Shown: positions 7,940-15,761 of the stretch, in pieces
Layout of the letters: each line of letters starts with the position of its first letter
Numbering within the stretch: position 1 is the first letter of the stretch
DNA from: Hymenobacter sp.
Lineage (GTDB): Bacteria; Bacteroidota; Bacteroidia; Cytophagales; Hymenobacteraceae
Assembly (NCBI GenBank): GCA_025356245.1
Contig: JANXUO010000241.1
Location: forward strand, 1-37,593
DNA length: 37,593 bases
Reading direction: 5' to 3'
Program-made: the position numbers and the translations under genes
The notes under the pieces: generated by a model
Database searches by the model: none
Told to the model about the DNA's origin: nothing
What the model saw: only the letters and a program-made list of their open reading frames with translations

Positions 7940-8842
7940 CTAAGCAGCTACAGACTCCTGCGCTACGGCCTCTAGGATGCGCCTCAGCTCACTGGTTTCA
8001 GCTTCCGTGAGCGGCAGCAGCGGGGCCCGCAAGTGGCCGCCGTCGAAGCCCTGTAGTTCCAGGCCGGCCTTGATGGCGCGGGGCAGGCCCTTGGCGACGA
8101 TGAATTGCAGCAGCTCAAACTGTCGATAAAAGATGCGTTGAGCCGCCGGCAGGTCGTGGCGCTGGATGGCCTCGTAGAGGGCCAGATTCAACTCGGGAAT
8201 CAGGTTGGGGGCGGCGGTGCACCAGCCGGTGGCCCCGGCGGCAAAGGCGGCCAGGGCCAGGGGGTTGGAGCCGTTGTAAAACGCCACGTCTTCGCCGAGC
8301 AGTCGGCGAAGGGCCTGCATCCGCTGCACATCGCCGGTGCTTTCCTTCACCATCGTTACGTTTGGAATCTGGAGCAGGCGCTGCAGCAGCACCGGCGACA
8401 TATCCAGGCCGCCGGTGGCGGGGTTGTTGTACACCATCAGCGGGATGCCGACGGCCCCGGCGACCTGCTCGTAGTGCCGGAGGATTTCGGCCTCGGTGAG
8501 CTTCCAGTAGCTCATCGGCAGCACCATGACGGCCGTGGCCCCGGCCTGCTCGGCGAAGCGGGCGTGCCGCACGGCCCCGGCGGTGGTGAGGTGCGACACG
8601 CCGACGAGTACCGGCACCCGGCCGGCCACTTGCTCGATGGTGGCCGTCGTCACCTCGTCGCGTTCGGTGTCGGTGAGGTAGGGCAACACGCCGGTGCTGC
8701 CGAGCGGGGCAATGCCGTGGGAACCGCTGGCTACCAGCCGCTCCACGAGCTGCCGGTACAAGGGCAGGTCCACGGTGTCGGCGGCGGTGAAGGGCGTGAT
8801 GGGATAGGCAATAATGCCTTGGAAGGGTGCTTGCTTGGACAT
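7940..8842 (-). CDS. DapA/NanA-family aldolase (class I, Schiff base)
   Basis: This 300-aa TIM-barrel protein has the length and motifs of the dihydrodipicolinate synthase superfamily. The substrate-binding loop is APLGSTGVLPYLTDTER. Tyr138 lies in MVYNNPATGG. The Schiff-base Lys166 lies in MVKESTGD. The family uses pyruvate or a related 2-oxo acid in aldol addition or cleavage. The usual Glu after GTTG is Val here, so true DapA activity is doubtful; a catabolic lyase for an acyl sugar acid or hydroxy-amino-acid derivative is more likely. It follows the cupin gene with a 12-bp gap and both are divergent from a MocR-type regulator, so the pair is probably one regulated catabolic unit. Confidence 0.88.
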   Translation of the reverse strand: MSKQAPFQGIIAYPITPFTAADTVDLPLYRQLVERLVASGSHGIAPLGSTGVLPYLTDTERDEVTTATIEQVAGRVPVLVGVSHLTTAGAVRHARFAEQAGATAVMVLPMSYWKLTEAEILRHYEQVAGAVGIPLMVYNNPATGGLDMSPVLLQRLLQIPNVTMVKESTGDVQRMQALRRLLGEDVAFYNGSNPLALAAFAAGATGWCTAAPNLIPELNLALYEAIQRHDLPAAQRIFYRQFELLQFIVAKGLPRAIKAGLELQGFDGGHLRAPLLPLTEAETSELRRILEAVAQESVAA

Positions 8843-8854
8843 TAGAGAGGCTAG

Positions 8855-9325
8855 TTAAATGTCGTCGCGGCCGCGCTCTTCGCGCAAGGCCACGCCGAGG
8901 TTTTGCAGAAGTGGTGCGTTTTCACAGGCTACGTAGCGGGCGGAAGCCGAATCGCTGCGGTTGCCGTGGTTGTGCCAGGCCCAAATCGGAATGTAGAGGG
9001 CGTCGCCGGCCTTCCACTCCACTATCCGGTCCTCGATTTGGGTGTAACCCTCGCCTTCTATCACGTAGATGACAGTTTCGTAGGTGTGGCGGTGCTGGTT
9101 GGTGACCTGACCGGGCAGCAGGCCGCCGATGGTCATGCTCAGGGCTACGGTGGGCAAGTCCACGAAAAAGACGGGGTGCTTGCGCTCGGTCGAGAACTGG
9201 TCGTGCGCGCCGGCCTGCTCCACGTTGGGGTGGTGCAGCTTGTCGGGCATCCGCACTTCGGGGCGGGCGTAGGTCCGGTGGAAGTCGGACGACTGGAAGG
9301 GCTTTTCTTTCACTGCGGTTTCCAT
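8855..9325 (-). CDS. Cupin-domain protein
   Basis: The protein is 156 aa from METAVKEK; the 206-aa ORF start would extend into the promoter. The cupin barrel shows metal-ligand motif 1 as NQHRHTYETVIYVIEGEGY (His, His, Glu) and motif 2 as PIWAWHNHGN. It ends with CENAPLLQNLGVALREERG. Single-domain cupins of this kind are often isomerases, dioxygenases or sugar-acid binding proteins, so no specific reaction can be given. It is the first gene of a two-gene leftward unit with the DapA-family lyase and probably acts on the same pathway. Confidence 0.82.
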   Translation of the reverse strand: METAVKEKPFQSSDFHRTYARPEVRMPDKLHHPNVEQAGAHDQFSTERKHPVFFVDLPTVALSMTIGGLLPGQVTNQHRHTYETVIYVIEGEGYTQIEDRIVEWKAGDALYIPIWAWHNHGNRSDSASARYVACENAPLLQNLGVALREERGRDDI

Positions 9326-9456
9326 GAGGCAGGCAATGGTTAAGGTGGAATAAAAGGGGGTGTCGGGGCCGGCAGACACTGTTTGGCAATTCGGGTCAGT
9401 TTCTGCCTTGGCTTTTGACACTGCAAAACTCGCCGTAACTTGGCCCCCTGAATTCA

Positions 9457-9486
9457 TCCAGTTTACACAAACCAACGGGTCCAGTT
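9457..9486 (+). promoter_or_regulatory. Direct repeat TCCAGTT, possible MocR operator
   Basis: TCCAGTT occurs at 9457-9463 and 9480-9486, 23 bp apart, directly before the MocR start codon and in the divergent promoter region of the cupin gene. Direct repeats of about two helical turns are typical of MocR/PdxR sites. Assignment is inference. Confidence 0.4.
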
Positions 9487-10962
9487 ATGCTCCGTGCCTG
9501 GGATATTAATTTTCAACCGGAGTTCACCGCCGGGCGGGCGGTTTATCTGCAAATCGGGGAGCTGATTGCCGGGGAAATCCAACGTGGCCGGCTGCTGCCG
9601 GGCACGGCGCTACCCGGCACCCGGGAGCTGGCCAAGCAGCTGGGCGTGAACCGCAAAACGGCGGTGCTGGCCTACGAAGAGCTGCTGGCCCAAGGCTGGC
9701 TGGAGTCGCAAAACACCCGCGGCACGTTCGTGTCGAGCCGGCTGCCCGAAAGCACCCCGACGGCTTTTGCGCCCGCCGCCGGCAGCCAGGTAGAAGCGCC
9801 GGGCTTTCGGTGGCAGGACCCGTTTGAGCCGGAGCTGCTGCCCGTGGTGCCGCCGGGGGCGCTGGTGTTCAACGACGGCACCCCCGATGCCCGGCTCGCG
9901 CCCGTGGCGGCGCTGGCCAGCGCCTACCGCCGGGTGATGCAGGGCCGGGGCCGGCGCAACCAGCTCGGCTACGACAGCCCGCTGGGCAGCCTGCCCCTGC
10001 GTGAGGCCCTGTCGCGGATGCTCAACCAAGACCGGGGGCTGAATACGACGCCGGCCGGTATCTGCCTGACGCGCGGCACCCAAATGGCCCTGTACTTGAC
10101 CGCCCGCCTGCTGATACAGCCCGGCGACGTGGTGGCGGTGGAAAACCCTGGCTACCCGCCGGCCTGGCAAACCTTCCGGCTGCTGGGGGCCGAGCTGGTG
10201 CCGGTGCCGGTGGACGACGAAGGACTATGCGTGGACGAGTTGGAAGCGCTGTGCGCCCGCCGGACGGTGCGGGCCTTGTACCTGACGCCACACCACCAGT
10301 TTCCGACCACGGTGACGCTGAAAGCGGCGCGCCGGGTGCAGCTGCTGGCGCTGGCCGCCCGCTACGGCGTGGCCGTCGTCGAGGACGACTACGACCACGA
10401 GTTTCATTACCACTACCAACCCATGCTGCCGCTGGCCAGCGCCGACCCGCATGGCGTGGTTATCTATATCGGCTCGCTGTCGAAACTGATTGCACCGGCG
10501 CTGCGGGTGGGCTACGTGACCGGTCCGGCGGCGTTCGTGACGGCGCTGGGCCGCCTGCGGGCGCTGGTCGACCGCCAGGGCGACACCGTGTTGGAGCAGG
10601 CCATGGCCGACCTGATTGACGAGGGAGAAATCAAGCGGCACACGCGCAAGGCCCACGCCGCGTACCACGTCCGCCGCGATGCGCTGGCCGACTGCCTGCG
10701 CCGGCTGCCGGGCAACCTCGTGGACTTCGAGCTGCCGGCCGGCGGTATGGCGCTGTGGGTGCGGTTTCGGGCGGACGTGAATGTAGAAGAGGTAGCGGAG
10801 GAATTGGCACGCCGCAAGGTGGTTATCACGCCTGGCAGCCGCTATTACTTGGCGGGGCCGGCCGCTAATGCCGTTCGGATGGGATTCGCGGCGCTCACGC
10901 CGCAAGAGCTGGCCCACGGCGTGGAGCAGCTGGGGGCCGTGCTGCACCGGTATCGGAGTTGA
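9487..10962 (+). CDS. MocR/PdxR-type regulator (GntR HTH fused to aminotransferase fold)
   Basis: This 491-aa protein begins with a GntR winged helix (about residues 12-80). The segment AVYLQIGELIAGEIQRGRL is followed by LPGTRELAKQLGVNRKTAVLAYEEL and GWLESQNTRGTFVS. A linker and a class I aminotransferase domain follow (about 115-490). That domain shows VENPGYPPAWQTF, VEDDYDHEFHY and the PLP lysine K333 in SLSKLIAP. MocR proteins sense PLP with an amino compound and activate a divergent operon, usually for amine or amino-acid metabolism. Here the divergent target would be the cupin and DapA-family genes 160 bp away. Full length, no damage. Confidence 0.93.
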   Translation: MLRAWDINFQPEFTAGRAVYLQIGELIAGEIQRGRLLPGTALPGTRELAKQLGVNRKTAVLAYEELLAQGWLESQNTRGTFVSSRLPESTPTAFAPAAGSQVEAPGFRWQDPFEPELLPVVPPGALVFNDGTPDARLAPVAALASAYRRVMQGRGRRNQLGYDSPLGSLPLREALSRMLNQDRGLNTTPAGICLTRGTQMALYLTARLLIQPGDVVAVENPGYPPAWQTFRLLGAELVPVPVDDEGLCVDELEALCARRTVRALYLTPHHQFPTTVTLKAARRVQLLALAARYGVAVVEDDYDHEFHYHYQPMLPLASADPHGVVIYIGSLSKLIAPALRVGYVTGPAAFVTALGRLRALVDRQGDTVLEQAMADLIDEGEIKRHTRKAHAAYHVRRDALADCLRRLPGNLVDFELPAGGMALWVRFRADVNVEEVAEELARRKVVITPGSRYYLAGPAANAVRMGFAALTPQELAHGVEQLGAVLHRYRS

Positions 10963-11074
10963 GCGGCGGGGCCGGAATCAGGAAAGCAGATGGGCCAGGG
11001 TAGCAGAGTATCGGCCCGGCCGGTAGCTTAGCTGACGAAATCAAGGAGCCACGAATAATAAACCTGCCCTATTT

Positions 11075-11722
11075 ATGCAAATTGTTTCTGTTAATGTCGG
11101 GCTGCCGCGGGAAGTGATATGGAAGGGCCGAGCGGTGAGCACGGGCATTTTTAAGCAGCCCGTGGTGGGGCCGGTGGCGGTGCTGGCCGAACACTTGGCC
11201 GGCGACGGACAGGCCGACTTGCGGGTACACGGTGGGCCGGATAAAGCCGTGTATGCTTACCCGCTGGAGCACTACGCCTACTGGCAGGCCCTGGTGCCGC
11301 CGGAATTGTTGGGGCCGGGGGCGCTGGGCGAGAACCTGACCACGACCGGCCTGCTGGAAAGCGCGGTGCGGATGGGCGACTGTTTCCGGGCCGGGACGGC
11401 CGTGCTGATGGCCGTGCAGCCCCGCCGGCCCTGTTTCAAGCTGGGCATTCGGTTGAACGACGAGCGGATGCTGAAACAGTTTCAGGAGGCACGGCGCTGC
11501 GGCATCTACTTTCGGGTGGTGCAAACCGGTGTGCTACAAGCAGGCGACGCGCTGGACCTGGTGGAGCGCTCACCGCACGGGGTAACCATTCAGGACGTTG
11601 CCGATTGCCACTACCTGCCTCAAAAAGACTTCGCCAAGATTGAGCGGATTCTCGCCCTGCCTTTTTTGCCGCCGTCTTGGCGGGAGGGGTTTGAGCGGAT
11701 GTTGGCCGCGCCGAAGGGATAA
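11075..11722 (+). CDS. MOSC-domain protein (YiiM-like)
   Basis: This 215-aa protein has the MOSC order: IVSVNVGLPREVIWKGRAVSTGIFK, then DLRVHGGPDKAVYAYPLEHYAYW, GPGALGENLTTTGL, and QPRRPCFKLGIRL with the conserved Cys120 that binds molybdenum cofactor sulfur. The C-terminal 50 residues (SPHGVTIQDVADCHY...) are the 3-alpha extension found in YiiM. The relative E. coli YiiM reduces N-hydroxylated compounds, so a detoxifying role would suit this stress-related cargo. It follows the MocR gene in the same direction with 112 bp between and may have its own promoter. Confidence 0.88.
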   Translation: MQIVSVNVGLPREVIWKGRAVSTGIFKQPVVGPVAVLAEHLAGDGQADLRVHGGPDKAVYAYPLEHYAYWQALVPPELLGPGALGENLTTTGLLESAVRMGDCFRAGTAVLMAVQPRRPCFKLGIRLNDERMLKQFQEARRCGIYFRVVQTGVLQAGDALDLVERSPHGVTIQDVADCHYLPQKDFAKIERILALPFLPPSWREGFERMLAAPKG

Positions 11723-11798
11723 AGGCCGGTTAGACAAAGCCGAGGTACTTTTCTTTCGAAGCCCTGGGTTTTCCTGAGCAACATTCAGCTTCTGCTTT

Positions 11799-11828
11799 TT
11801 GATAAAGGATGACTGGCGAAATATTTTG
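11799..11828 (+). promoter_or_regulatory. Possible promoter of the metallopeptidase gene
   Basis: TTG at 11799-11801, then 19 bp, then ATATTTTG at 11821-11828, close to the Bacteroidota layout TTTG-N19-TAnnTTTG although the TA is inverted. It lies 30 bp before the start codon. Confidence 0.35.
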
Positions 11829-11857
11829 ATAAAAACTTCACACACTAAATAATACAG

Positions 11858-12832
11858 ATGCAGGTAGACGCCCTCAACCCCATTAATCATCCTGGTTTAC
11901 AGCCCGTCCGGGTGCTACAGCACAATGTTACAGCCCGGTTTGAGGAAACCAACCCACAGTTTGCGGCACTGACTAAGCAATTAATGGAAGCCATTAATTT
12001 TCAGCCGGGCATTGGCTACTTCATTAGTGAGGGAGCCTTGGTGGACTTAGACGATGACGGGCATAACCATACGCCTTACATTGATGAGCAGCACAAAATC
12101 ATGGTGCATGAGACGTTTCTCTCCTACATCTGGTGCATGTGCTATTCGCTGATGGTGCTCTATGAAGAGGCTGTTGCCAAGCCAAGCCACAATCAAGTGG
12201 CTCAGCAAATGGTGCAAGTGCCCGACCAGGCAGCAATTGATAGGGCGCATGAACTACTGGCCTATGGCCGGTCCCTGATAAAAATGTATACCCCCTGGGA
12301 CATGGCTGCGCTGCCTAATCCGCAGCGCTACAATTCCGATGACGTGTGGGTAGAACGGGCCAACGGCGTGTTTACTTACGCCATGAATTTTATTCTCTGC
12401 CATGAGTTTGCCCACGCTGAAAAGCAGCACATTGACCAACTTAATGGCCTCAGAAGAACTCCTGAAGAAGTGCGTCAGGTGCGCATTGCATTTGAGAAGG
12501 AAGCCGACCAGCGGGCCATTGAGCTGATGCTACAGGGCACTACGACGGCCACGGCAGCCAGTCAGTACAGCGGAATTCTGGTGGGTTTGTGCAGTATGCT
12601 CTTCTTCAGCAGCACCACGACCAGTCGGGTGCATCCAAGTACTGACGACCGGATAAATGCTTTTATAGAAACTGTCAACCCCGAACCGGCTTCGCCCCTC
12701 TGGGGTATTGCCACTTTAGCATTTAGGCTATGGGACGGACAATTTTCTAAAGACTTGACTTGGCCTAAGGAAGTGCGGGATATGAAAGAGTTGTACTATC
12801 TGGTCAAGGGGCAGGTTCAAGCGAATCCCTAG
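11858..12832 (+). CDS. Zinc metallopeptidase with HEFAH motif, possibly Lit-like (peptidase U49)
   Basis: This 324-aa protein has a gluzincin-type site, FILCHEFAHAEKQH (HEFAH at residues 182-186). A second helix follows with EKEADQRAIELML, whose Glu/Asp would be the third ligand, and a downstream HPSTDDRINAF. This order (HExxH, ExxxD helix, HPxxxxR) resembles peptidase U49, the family of E. coli Lit, which aborts phage T4 infection by cutting EF-Tu. Membership is a guess from memory; other M-zincins stay possible. No signal peptide is visible, so it should act in the cytoplasm. Base composition looks visibly more AT-rich than the flanking cargo, hinting at separate acquisition. It converges with the globin gene. 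Confidence 0.65.
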   Translation: MQVDALNPINHPGLQPVRVLQHNVTARFEETNPQFAALTKQLMEAINFQPGIGYFISEGALVDLDDDGHNHTPYIDEQHKIMVHETFLSYIWCMCYSLMVLYEEAVAKPSHNQVAQQMVQVPDQAAIDRAHELLAYGRSLIKMYTPWDMAALPNPQRYNSDDVWVERANGVFTYAMNFILCHEFAHAEKQHIDQLNGLRRTPEEVRQVRIAFEKEADQRAIELMLQGTTTATAASQYSGILVGLCSMLFFSSTTTSRVHPSTDDRINAFIETVNPEPASPLWGIATLAFRLWDGQFSKDLTWPKEVRDMKELYYLVKGQVQANP

Positions 12833-12864
12833 TCCCTTTGGGCTCAATGTGGTGGCGATAATAT

Positions 12865-13281
12865 TTACAGCAGCGGCATCATGCCGTCCGTGCGGGCGGC
12901 GGCAATTTTGGCTTGAAACATTTCCCCCATTCGGCCGGCCCGCACCTTGATTTCCTCAGCTTTATCGCCGGCGAACAACTCGTCCACCGTTTGGCCAAAC
13001 AAGGCCAGCCAGCGCGTGAAATGGGCGGCTTCAATGGGCAGGGGCAGGTGTTTGGCCCCGGGGTTGCCGCGGTAGCCGGCGGGCTGGTTCAGCACGGCGG
13101 CGGCCCAAAACCGGGTGATGGTGTCGAGGTGGGCGGGCCAGTGGTCGGCGGGAATGCGGGCGGCGAAGACGGGAGCCAGCAGCTCGTCGGCGCGGACCCG
13201 CTGGTAAAAGGTGCCGACCAGGCGGCGGAGGTCCTTCAGGGTGTGAATGTCGGCCATGCGGCGGTGCGAGGCGGGCTGCAT
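12865..13281 (-). CDS. Group III truncated haemoglobin
   Basis: This 138-aa globin (130 aa if it starts at the internal MADIHTL, which fits the family better) matches group III truncated haemoglobins. DLRRLVGTFYQRVRADELLAPVF gives helices A and B with the B10 Tyr. HWPAHLDTITRFWAAAVL is helix E. EAAHFTRWLALFGQTVDELF contains the proximal His87 (counted from the 138-aa start). These proteins bind O2 and NO and may reduce peroxynitrite or act as a haem reductase partner. It is the last gene of the leftward cluster, 18 bp after the superoxide dismutase stop. Confidence 0.9.
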   Translation of the reverse strand: MQPASHRRMADIHTLKDLRRLVGTFYQRVRADELLAPVFAARIPADHWPAHLDTITRFWAAAVLNQPAGYRGNPGAKHLPLPIEAAHFTRWLALFGQTVDELFAGDKAEEIKVRAGRMGEMFQAKIAAARTDGMMPLL

Positions 13282-13299
13282 CAGCCTTTAATGAAACGG

Positions 13300-14049
13300 T
13301 TAGCCTTTCAAAGCGGCTTCAAAACGGTGGTTGGCCTGCGGCCAGTTCACTACGTTCCAAAAGGCGGCCACATATTCGGGTCGCTTATTCTGGTACTTGA
13401 GGTAGTAGGCGTGCTCCCACACGTCGAGGCCGAGCACGGGGGCACCGCGCCGGATGCCCGGTAAGTCCATCAGGGGGTTGTCTTGGTTGGGGGTGTTGGA
13501 GACGAAGAGTCGGCCGGTGGGGTCGAGACTGAGCCAGGCCCACCCCGAGCCGAAGCGGCCCATTGCGGCCTGGGTAAAGTCGGCCTTGAACCGGTCAAAC
13601 GAACCAAAATCACGGATGATGGCAGCGGCCAGCCCGCCGGTGGCCGGCCCGCCGCCCTGAGCCGTGAGCAGCAGCCAGAACAACGAGTGGTTGTAATGGC
13701 CACCGGCGTTGTTGCGGATGGTGTCGGGCTGCCGACTGGCGGTCGCGAGCAACTGCTCCAGCGTCATTTTCTCTTCCGGCTTGCCGGCCACGGCCTCATT
13801 GAGGCGGGAGACGTATGTTTTATGGTGCGCATCGTGGTGGATTTCCATCGTGCGGGCGTCGAGGTGCGGCTCCAACGCGGCGAAGCCGTAGGGCAGCGGC
13901 GGCAGGCTGAAGGGGCCGGGGGCTGGCGGCTGTGGTCTGGCTTCGCCCCGCGGCCGGTCGTTGGCGCTGATGCGGGCGAGGGCGGCGGGGCCGACCAGAA
14001 CCCCGACGATTACAAGTAGCCCCTGACGGAGAAAGTCGCGTTTTAACAT
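13300..14049 (-). CDS. Exported Fe/Mn superoxide dismutase
   Basis: This 249-aa protein carries a full SodA/SodB fold (about residues 47-249) with metal ligands H71 (MEIHHDAHH), H121 (YNHSLFW), D209 and H213 (LDVWEHAYYLKYQN). It converts superoxide to peroxide and oxygen. The first 25 residues, MLKRDFLRQGLLVIVGVLVG then PAALA, form a signal peptide. KRDFLRQ resembles a twin-arginine motif with Lys for the first Arg, so Tat export of the folded metalloprotein to the periplasm is likely. A Pro-rich linker follows. It lies 61 bp after the cupin gene and 18 bp before the globin gene. Fe versus Mn use cannot be read with certainty. Confidence 0.93.
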   Translation of the reverse strand: MLKRDFLRQGLLVIVGVLVGPAALARISANDRPRGEARPQPPAPGPFSLPPLPYGFAALEPHLDARTMEIHHDAHHKTYVSRLNEAVAGKPEEKMTLEQLLATASRQPDTIRNNAGGHYNHSLFWLLLTAQGGGPATGGLAAAIIRDFGSFDRFKADFTQAAMGRFGSGWAWLSLDPTGRLFVSNTPNQDNPLMDLPGIRRGAPVLGLDVWEHAYYLKYQNKRPEYVAAFWNVVNWPQANHRFEAALKG

Positions 14050-14110
14050 GGGTTGAGGGAATACGTGGGGTCCTAAACACCAGCAGTGTGCTGATTCAGG
14101 GGTGGTTATG

Positions 14111-14422
14111 CTAACGGTAAATCAGGATGCGCGCGGCTTCCAGACAGGTCAGGGAGTGGGGAGCACCGACCGGGAAAATGATATAATCCCCCGCTCCTGC
14201 TTCCATGCTTAGTTCGGCCTGCTCGATGGTTAGCCGTCCTGCCAGCACCACTACCAGCACCTCCCCGGCGGCGTAGCGGTGCGTGGGCATGGTTTCGCCC
14301 GTCGCGAAGGTTTTGAAGATGACTTTCTGGCCGCCCTTGTCGAGCAACACCAGGGCTTTTTGCTCACCGGCCGGCGCGTGGGTTCCGGCCAAGAGGCTGC
14401 CACAATTGAGCGAAGAATTCAT
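14111..14422 (-). CDS. Small cupin protein
   Basis: A 103-aa single cupin barrel. Motif 1 is ETMPTHRYAAGEVLVVVLAG with His and Glu, though the usual first His is reduced to one. Motif 2 is GDYIIFPVGAPHSLTCLE with His. Such small cupins occur as sensors, quercetinase-like enzymes or anti-sigma partners, so the function cannot be fixed. It lies between the MarR regulator (106 bp upstream) and the superoxide dismutase (61 bp downstream) and is probably part of the same operon. Confidence 0.75.
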   Translation of the reverse strand: MNSSLNCGSLLAGTHAPAGEQKALVLLDKGGQKVIFKTFATGETMPTHRYAAGEVLVVVLAGRLTIEQAELSMEAGAGDYIIFPVGAPHSLTCLEAARILIYR

Positions 14423-14528
14423 GGATAGGCTGGTTGAGCGTGTTGTGCTTAAAATAGCGGCAGGCAGTGCCCGGCGGCGACGTTAGCCGCTGAGCGAGGG
14501 CAACCAACCGGAAGCGCGGTTCCCCGCT

Positions 14529-15164
14529 TCAGATGACGGCAGTCGCTTCGTGCTCCAGGCAATCAATGCGGAGTTGGGGGCCTTCGAGGGGGATGTTGAG
14601 CAGGTGGCAGAAGTGGCCGCCGGGCTGTTCAAAGCCATAGTAGCGGCAAGAGAAACACATACGCTGCACCGGAATGATGCCGGCCTGCTGCAACTGGTGC
14701 AGCAGGGTGAACAAGCTCTGGTACAAGCTCAGCTTTTGCCGGGCGGGCAGGCTGGCAACTGGCTGGCTGAGCGGGCCAGCGAAGCGGCCGGCGCGGTCGG
14801 CCAGCTGCTGGCCGGCGGGCGTGAGCTGCAGCGAGTGGCTACGAAGGTCGGCCGGGTCGATGTGCCGGCTGACCAGTTGCTTTTGTTCGAGCGACTTCAC
14901 GGCTTCGCTCACCGTGGCGCGGCTCACGTGGTACTCGCGGGCCAGGTAGCTCACGGTGCCCTGGCCGGGGCGGTGAAAGCACAGGAACAACACGATTTGC
15001 ACCTGCAACGGGCTCAGACCCACTTGGGTGGCCTCTTGCCAAAGTAAATGGCGGAACACGCCGGCCAGCCGTTCGAGCGCGGCCACGATTTTGCGGTCCA
15101 GGTCGGGCGGGTGATTTTGCCGGTCGGGGTCGAAGGGGCTGGGGGCGGCGGGGTCAGCAGTCAC
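14529..15164 (-). CDS. MarR-family regulator with four-cysteine C-terminal motif
   Basis: This 211-aa protein has a MarR winged helix at about residues 25-130: LSPLQVQIVLFLCFHR, then VSYLAREYHVSRATVSEAVKSLEQ as recognition helix and LRSHSLQLTPAG as wing. The last 45 residues add a Cys motif, MCFSCRYYGF...HFCHLL...LRIDCLEH, spaced C-x2-C-x12-C-x15-C. This could bind an Fe-S cluster or zinc and so sense NO or oxidants. Its start overlaps the Rof-like gene by 11 bp, and it sits inside the haem-protein operon. It is the natural candidate to repress that operon at the TAGTTGG-CTAACTA palindrome near 17480. Sensing chemistry is inference. Confidence 0.87.
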   Translation of the reverse strand: MTADPAAPSPFDPDRQNHPPDLDRKIVAALERLAGVFRHLLWQEATQVGLSPLQVQIVLFLCFHRPGQGTVSYLAREYHVSRATVSEAVKSLEQKQLVSRHIDPADLRSHSLQLTPAGQQLADRAGRFAGPLSQPVASLPARQKLSLYQSLFTLLHQLQQAGIIPVQRMCFSCRYYGFEQPGGHFCHLLNIPLEGPQLRIDCLEHEATAVI

Positions 15165-15435
15165 AGGTGAAATCCAGGAAGTGGCGAAAAGGCGGGGCGA
15201 AAGTGCCGTTGACGTTCACCACGCGGTCGAGGCGGATGCGCTCCCCGGTGTCGATGACCAGGTATTCGGTGAGGCCGTCCGGGTCCCGTTCACTGGTCAG
15301 GTCCTTGAGCAAGGTGGTGACGGTGATGAACTCCCAAAGGTCGGTGAAGTATTGCAGGTGCGAGTAAGTGCGCCAGGTGATGGTGGCCTCCAGCAGGTCG
15401 TGAAAGCCGCAATCAATCGGTTTGTAGGGAATCAT
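15154..15435 (-). CDS. Rof-like Rho-binding antiterminator
   Basis: The protein is 93 aa from MIPYKPIDC, preferred over the 107-aa start. MIPYKPIDCGFHDLLEATITW and the later EYLVIDTGERIRLDRVVNVNG match the two conserved blocks of the Rof (YaeO) fold, a small Sm-like barrel that blocks RNA binding by Rho. The middle insert (TYSHLQYFTDLWEFITVTTLLKDLTSE) is longer than in E. coli Rof. If functional, it could relieve Rho-dependent termination within this long operon under stress. It overlaps the MarR gene by 11 bp and follows the DUF2024 gene by 32 bp, so translational coupling is likely. Confidence 0.65.
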   Translation of the reverse strand: MIPYKPIDCGFHDLLEATITWRTYSHLQYFTDLWEFITVTTLLKDLTSERDPDGLTEYLVIDTGERIRLDRVVNVNGTFAPPFRHFLDFTCDC

Positions 15436-15467
15436 GGGGCCGGGTGGTGCTGGGAAAACAGGGGTGC

Positions 15468-15731
15468 CTACTGGCACCCCTGCATTTCGATGATGTAATA
15501 GCCTTGCGTATCGATGACGCGCAGGATTTCTTCGGTCGGCTCCTCAATGTGGCAGAAGCGGCATTCCTTGGCTGTCAGGGGCTGTCCTTCCTGGCCTTTG
15601 CTGGTCAGGTAGGCGCGGCCGAACTGGTAGACCTGCTCTTTGCTGGCCACCTCGTCGGGCACCAGTATATCAAAATGCATCACCGAGCCGTCCTTCTTGG
15701 GAACGTAGGTGTCGTAAACGGCGACTTCCAT
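15468..15731 (-). CDS. DUF2024 family protein
   Basis: An 87-aa protein matching the DUF2024 pattern. MEVAVYDTYVPKKDGSVMHFDILVPDE opens it, then VYQFGRAYLTSKG, CRFCHIEEPTEEIL, and IDTQGYYIIEMQGC at the end. Cys, Cys and His in CRFCHIE with the terminal Cys could bind a metal. The biochemical role is unknown. It lies 30 bp after the protoglobin gene and 32 bp before the Rof-like gene, so it is part of the operon. Confidence 0.85.
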   Translation of the reverse strand: MEVAVYDTYVPKKDGSVMHFDILVPDEVASKEQVYQFGRAYLTSKGQEGQPLTAKECRFCHIEEPTEEILRVIDTQGYYIIEMQGCQ

Positions 15732-15761
15732 GAGATTGCAGGGAGTAAAAGGGCGAATGAT

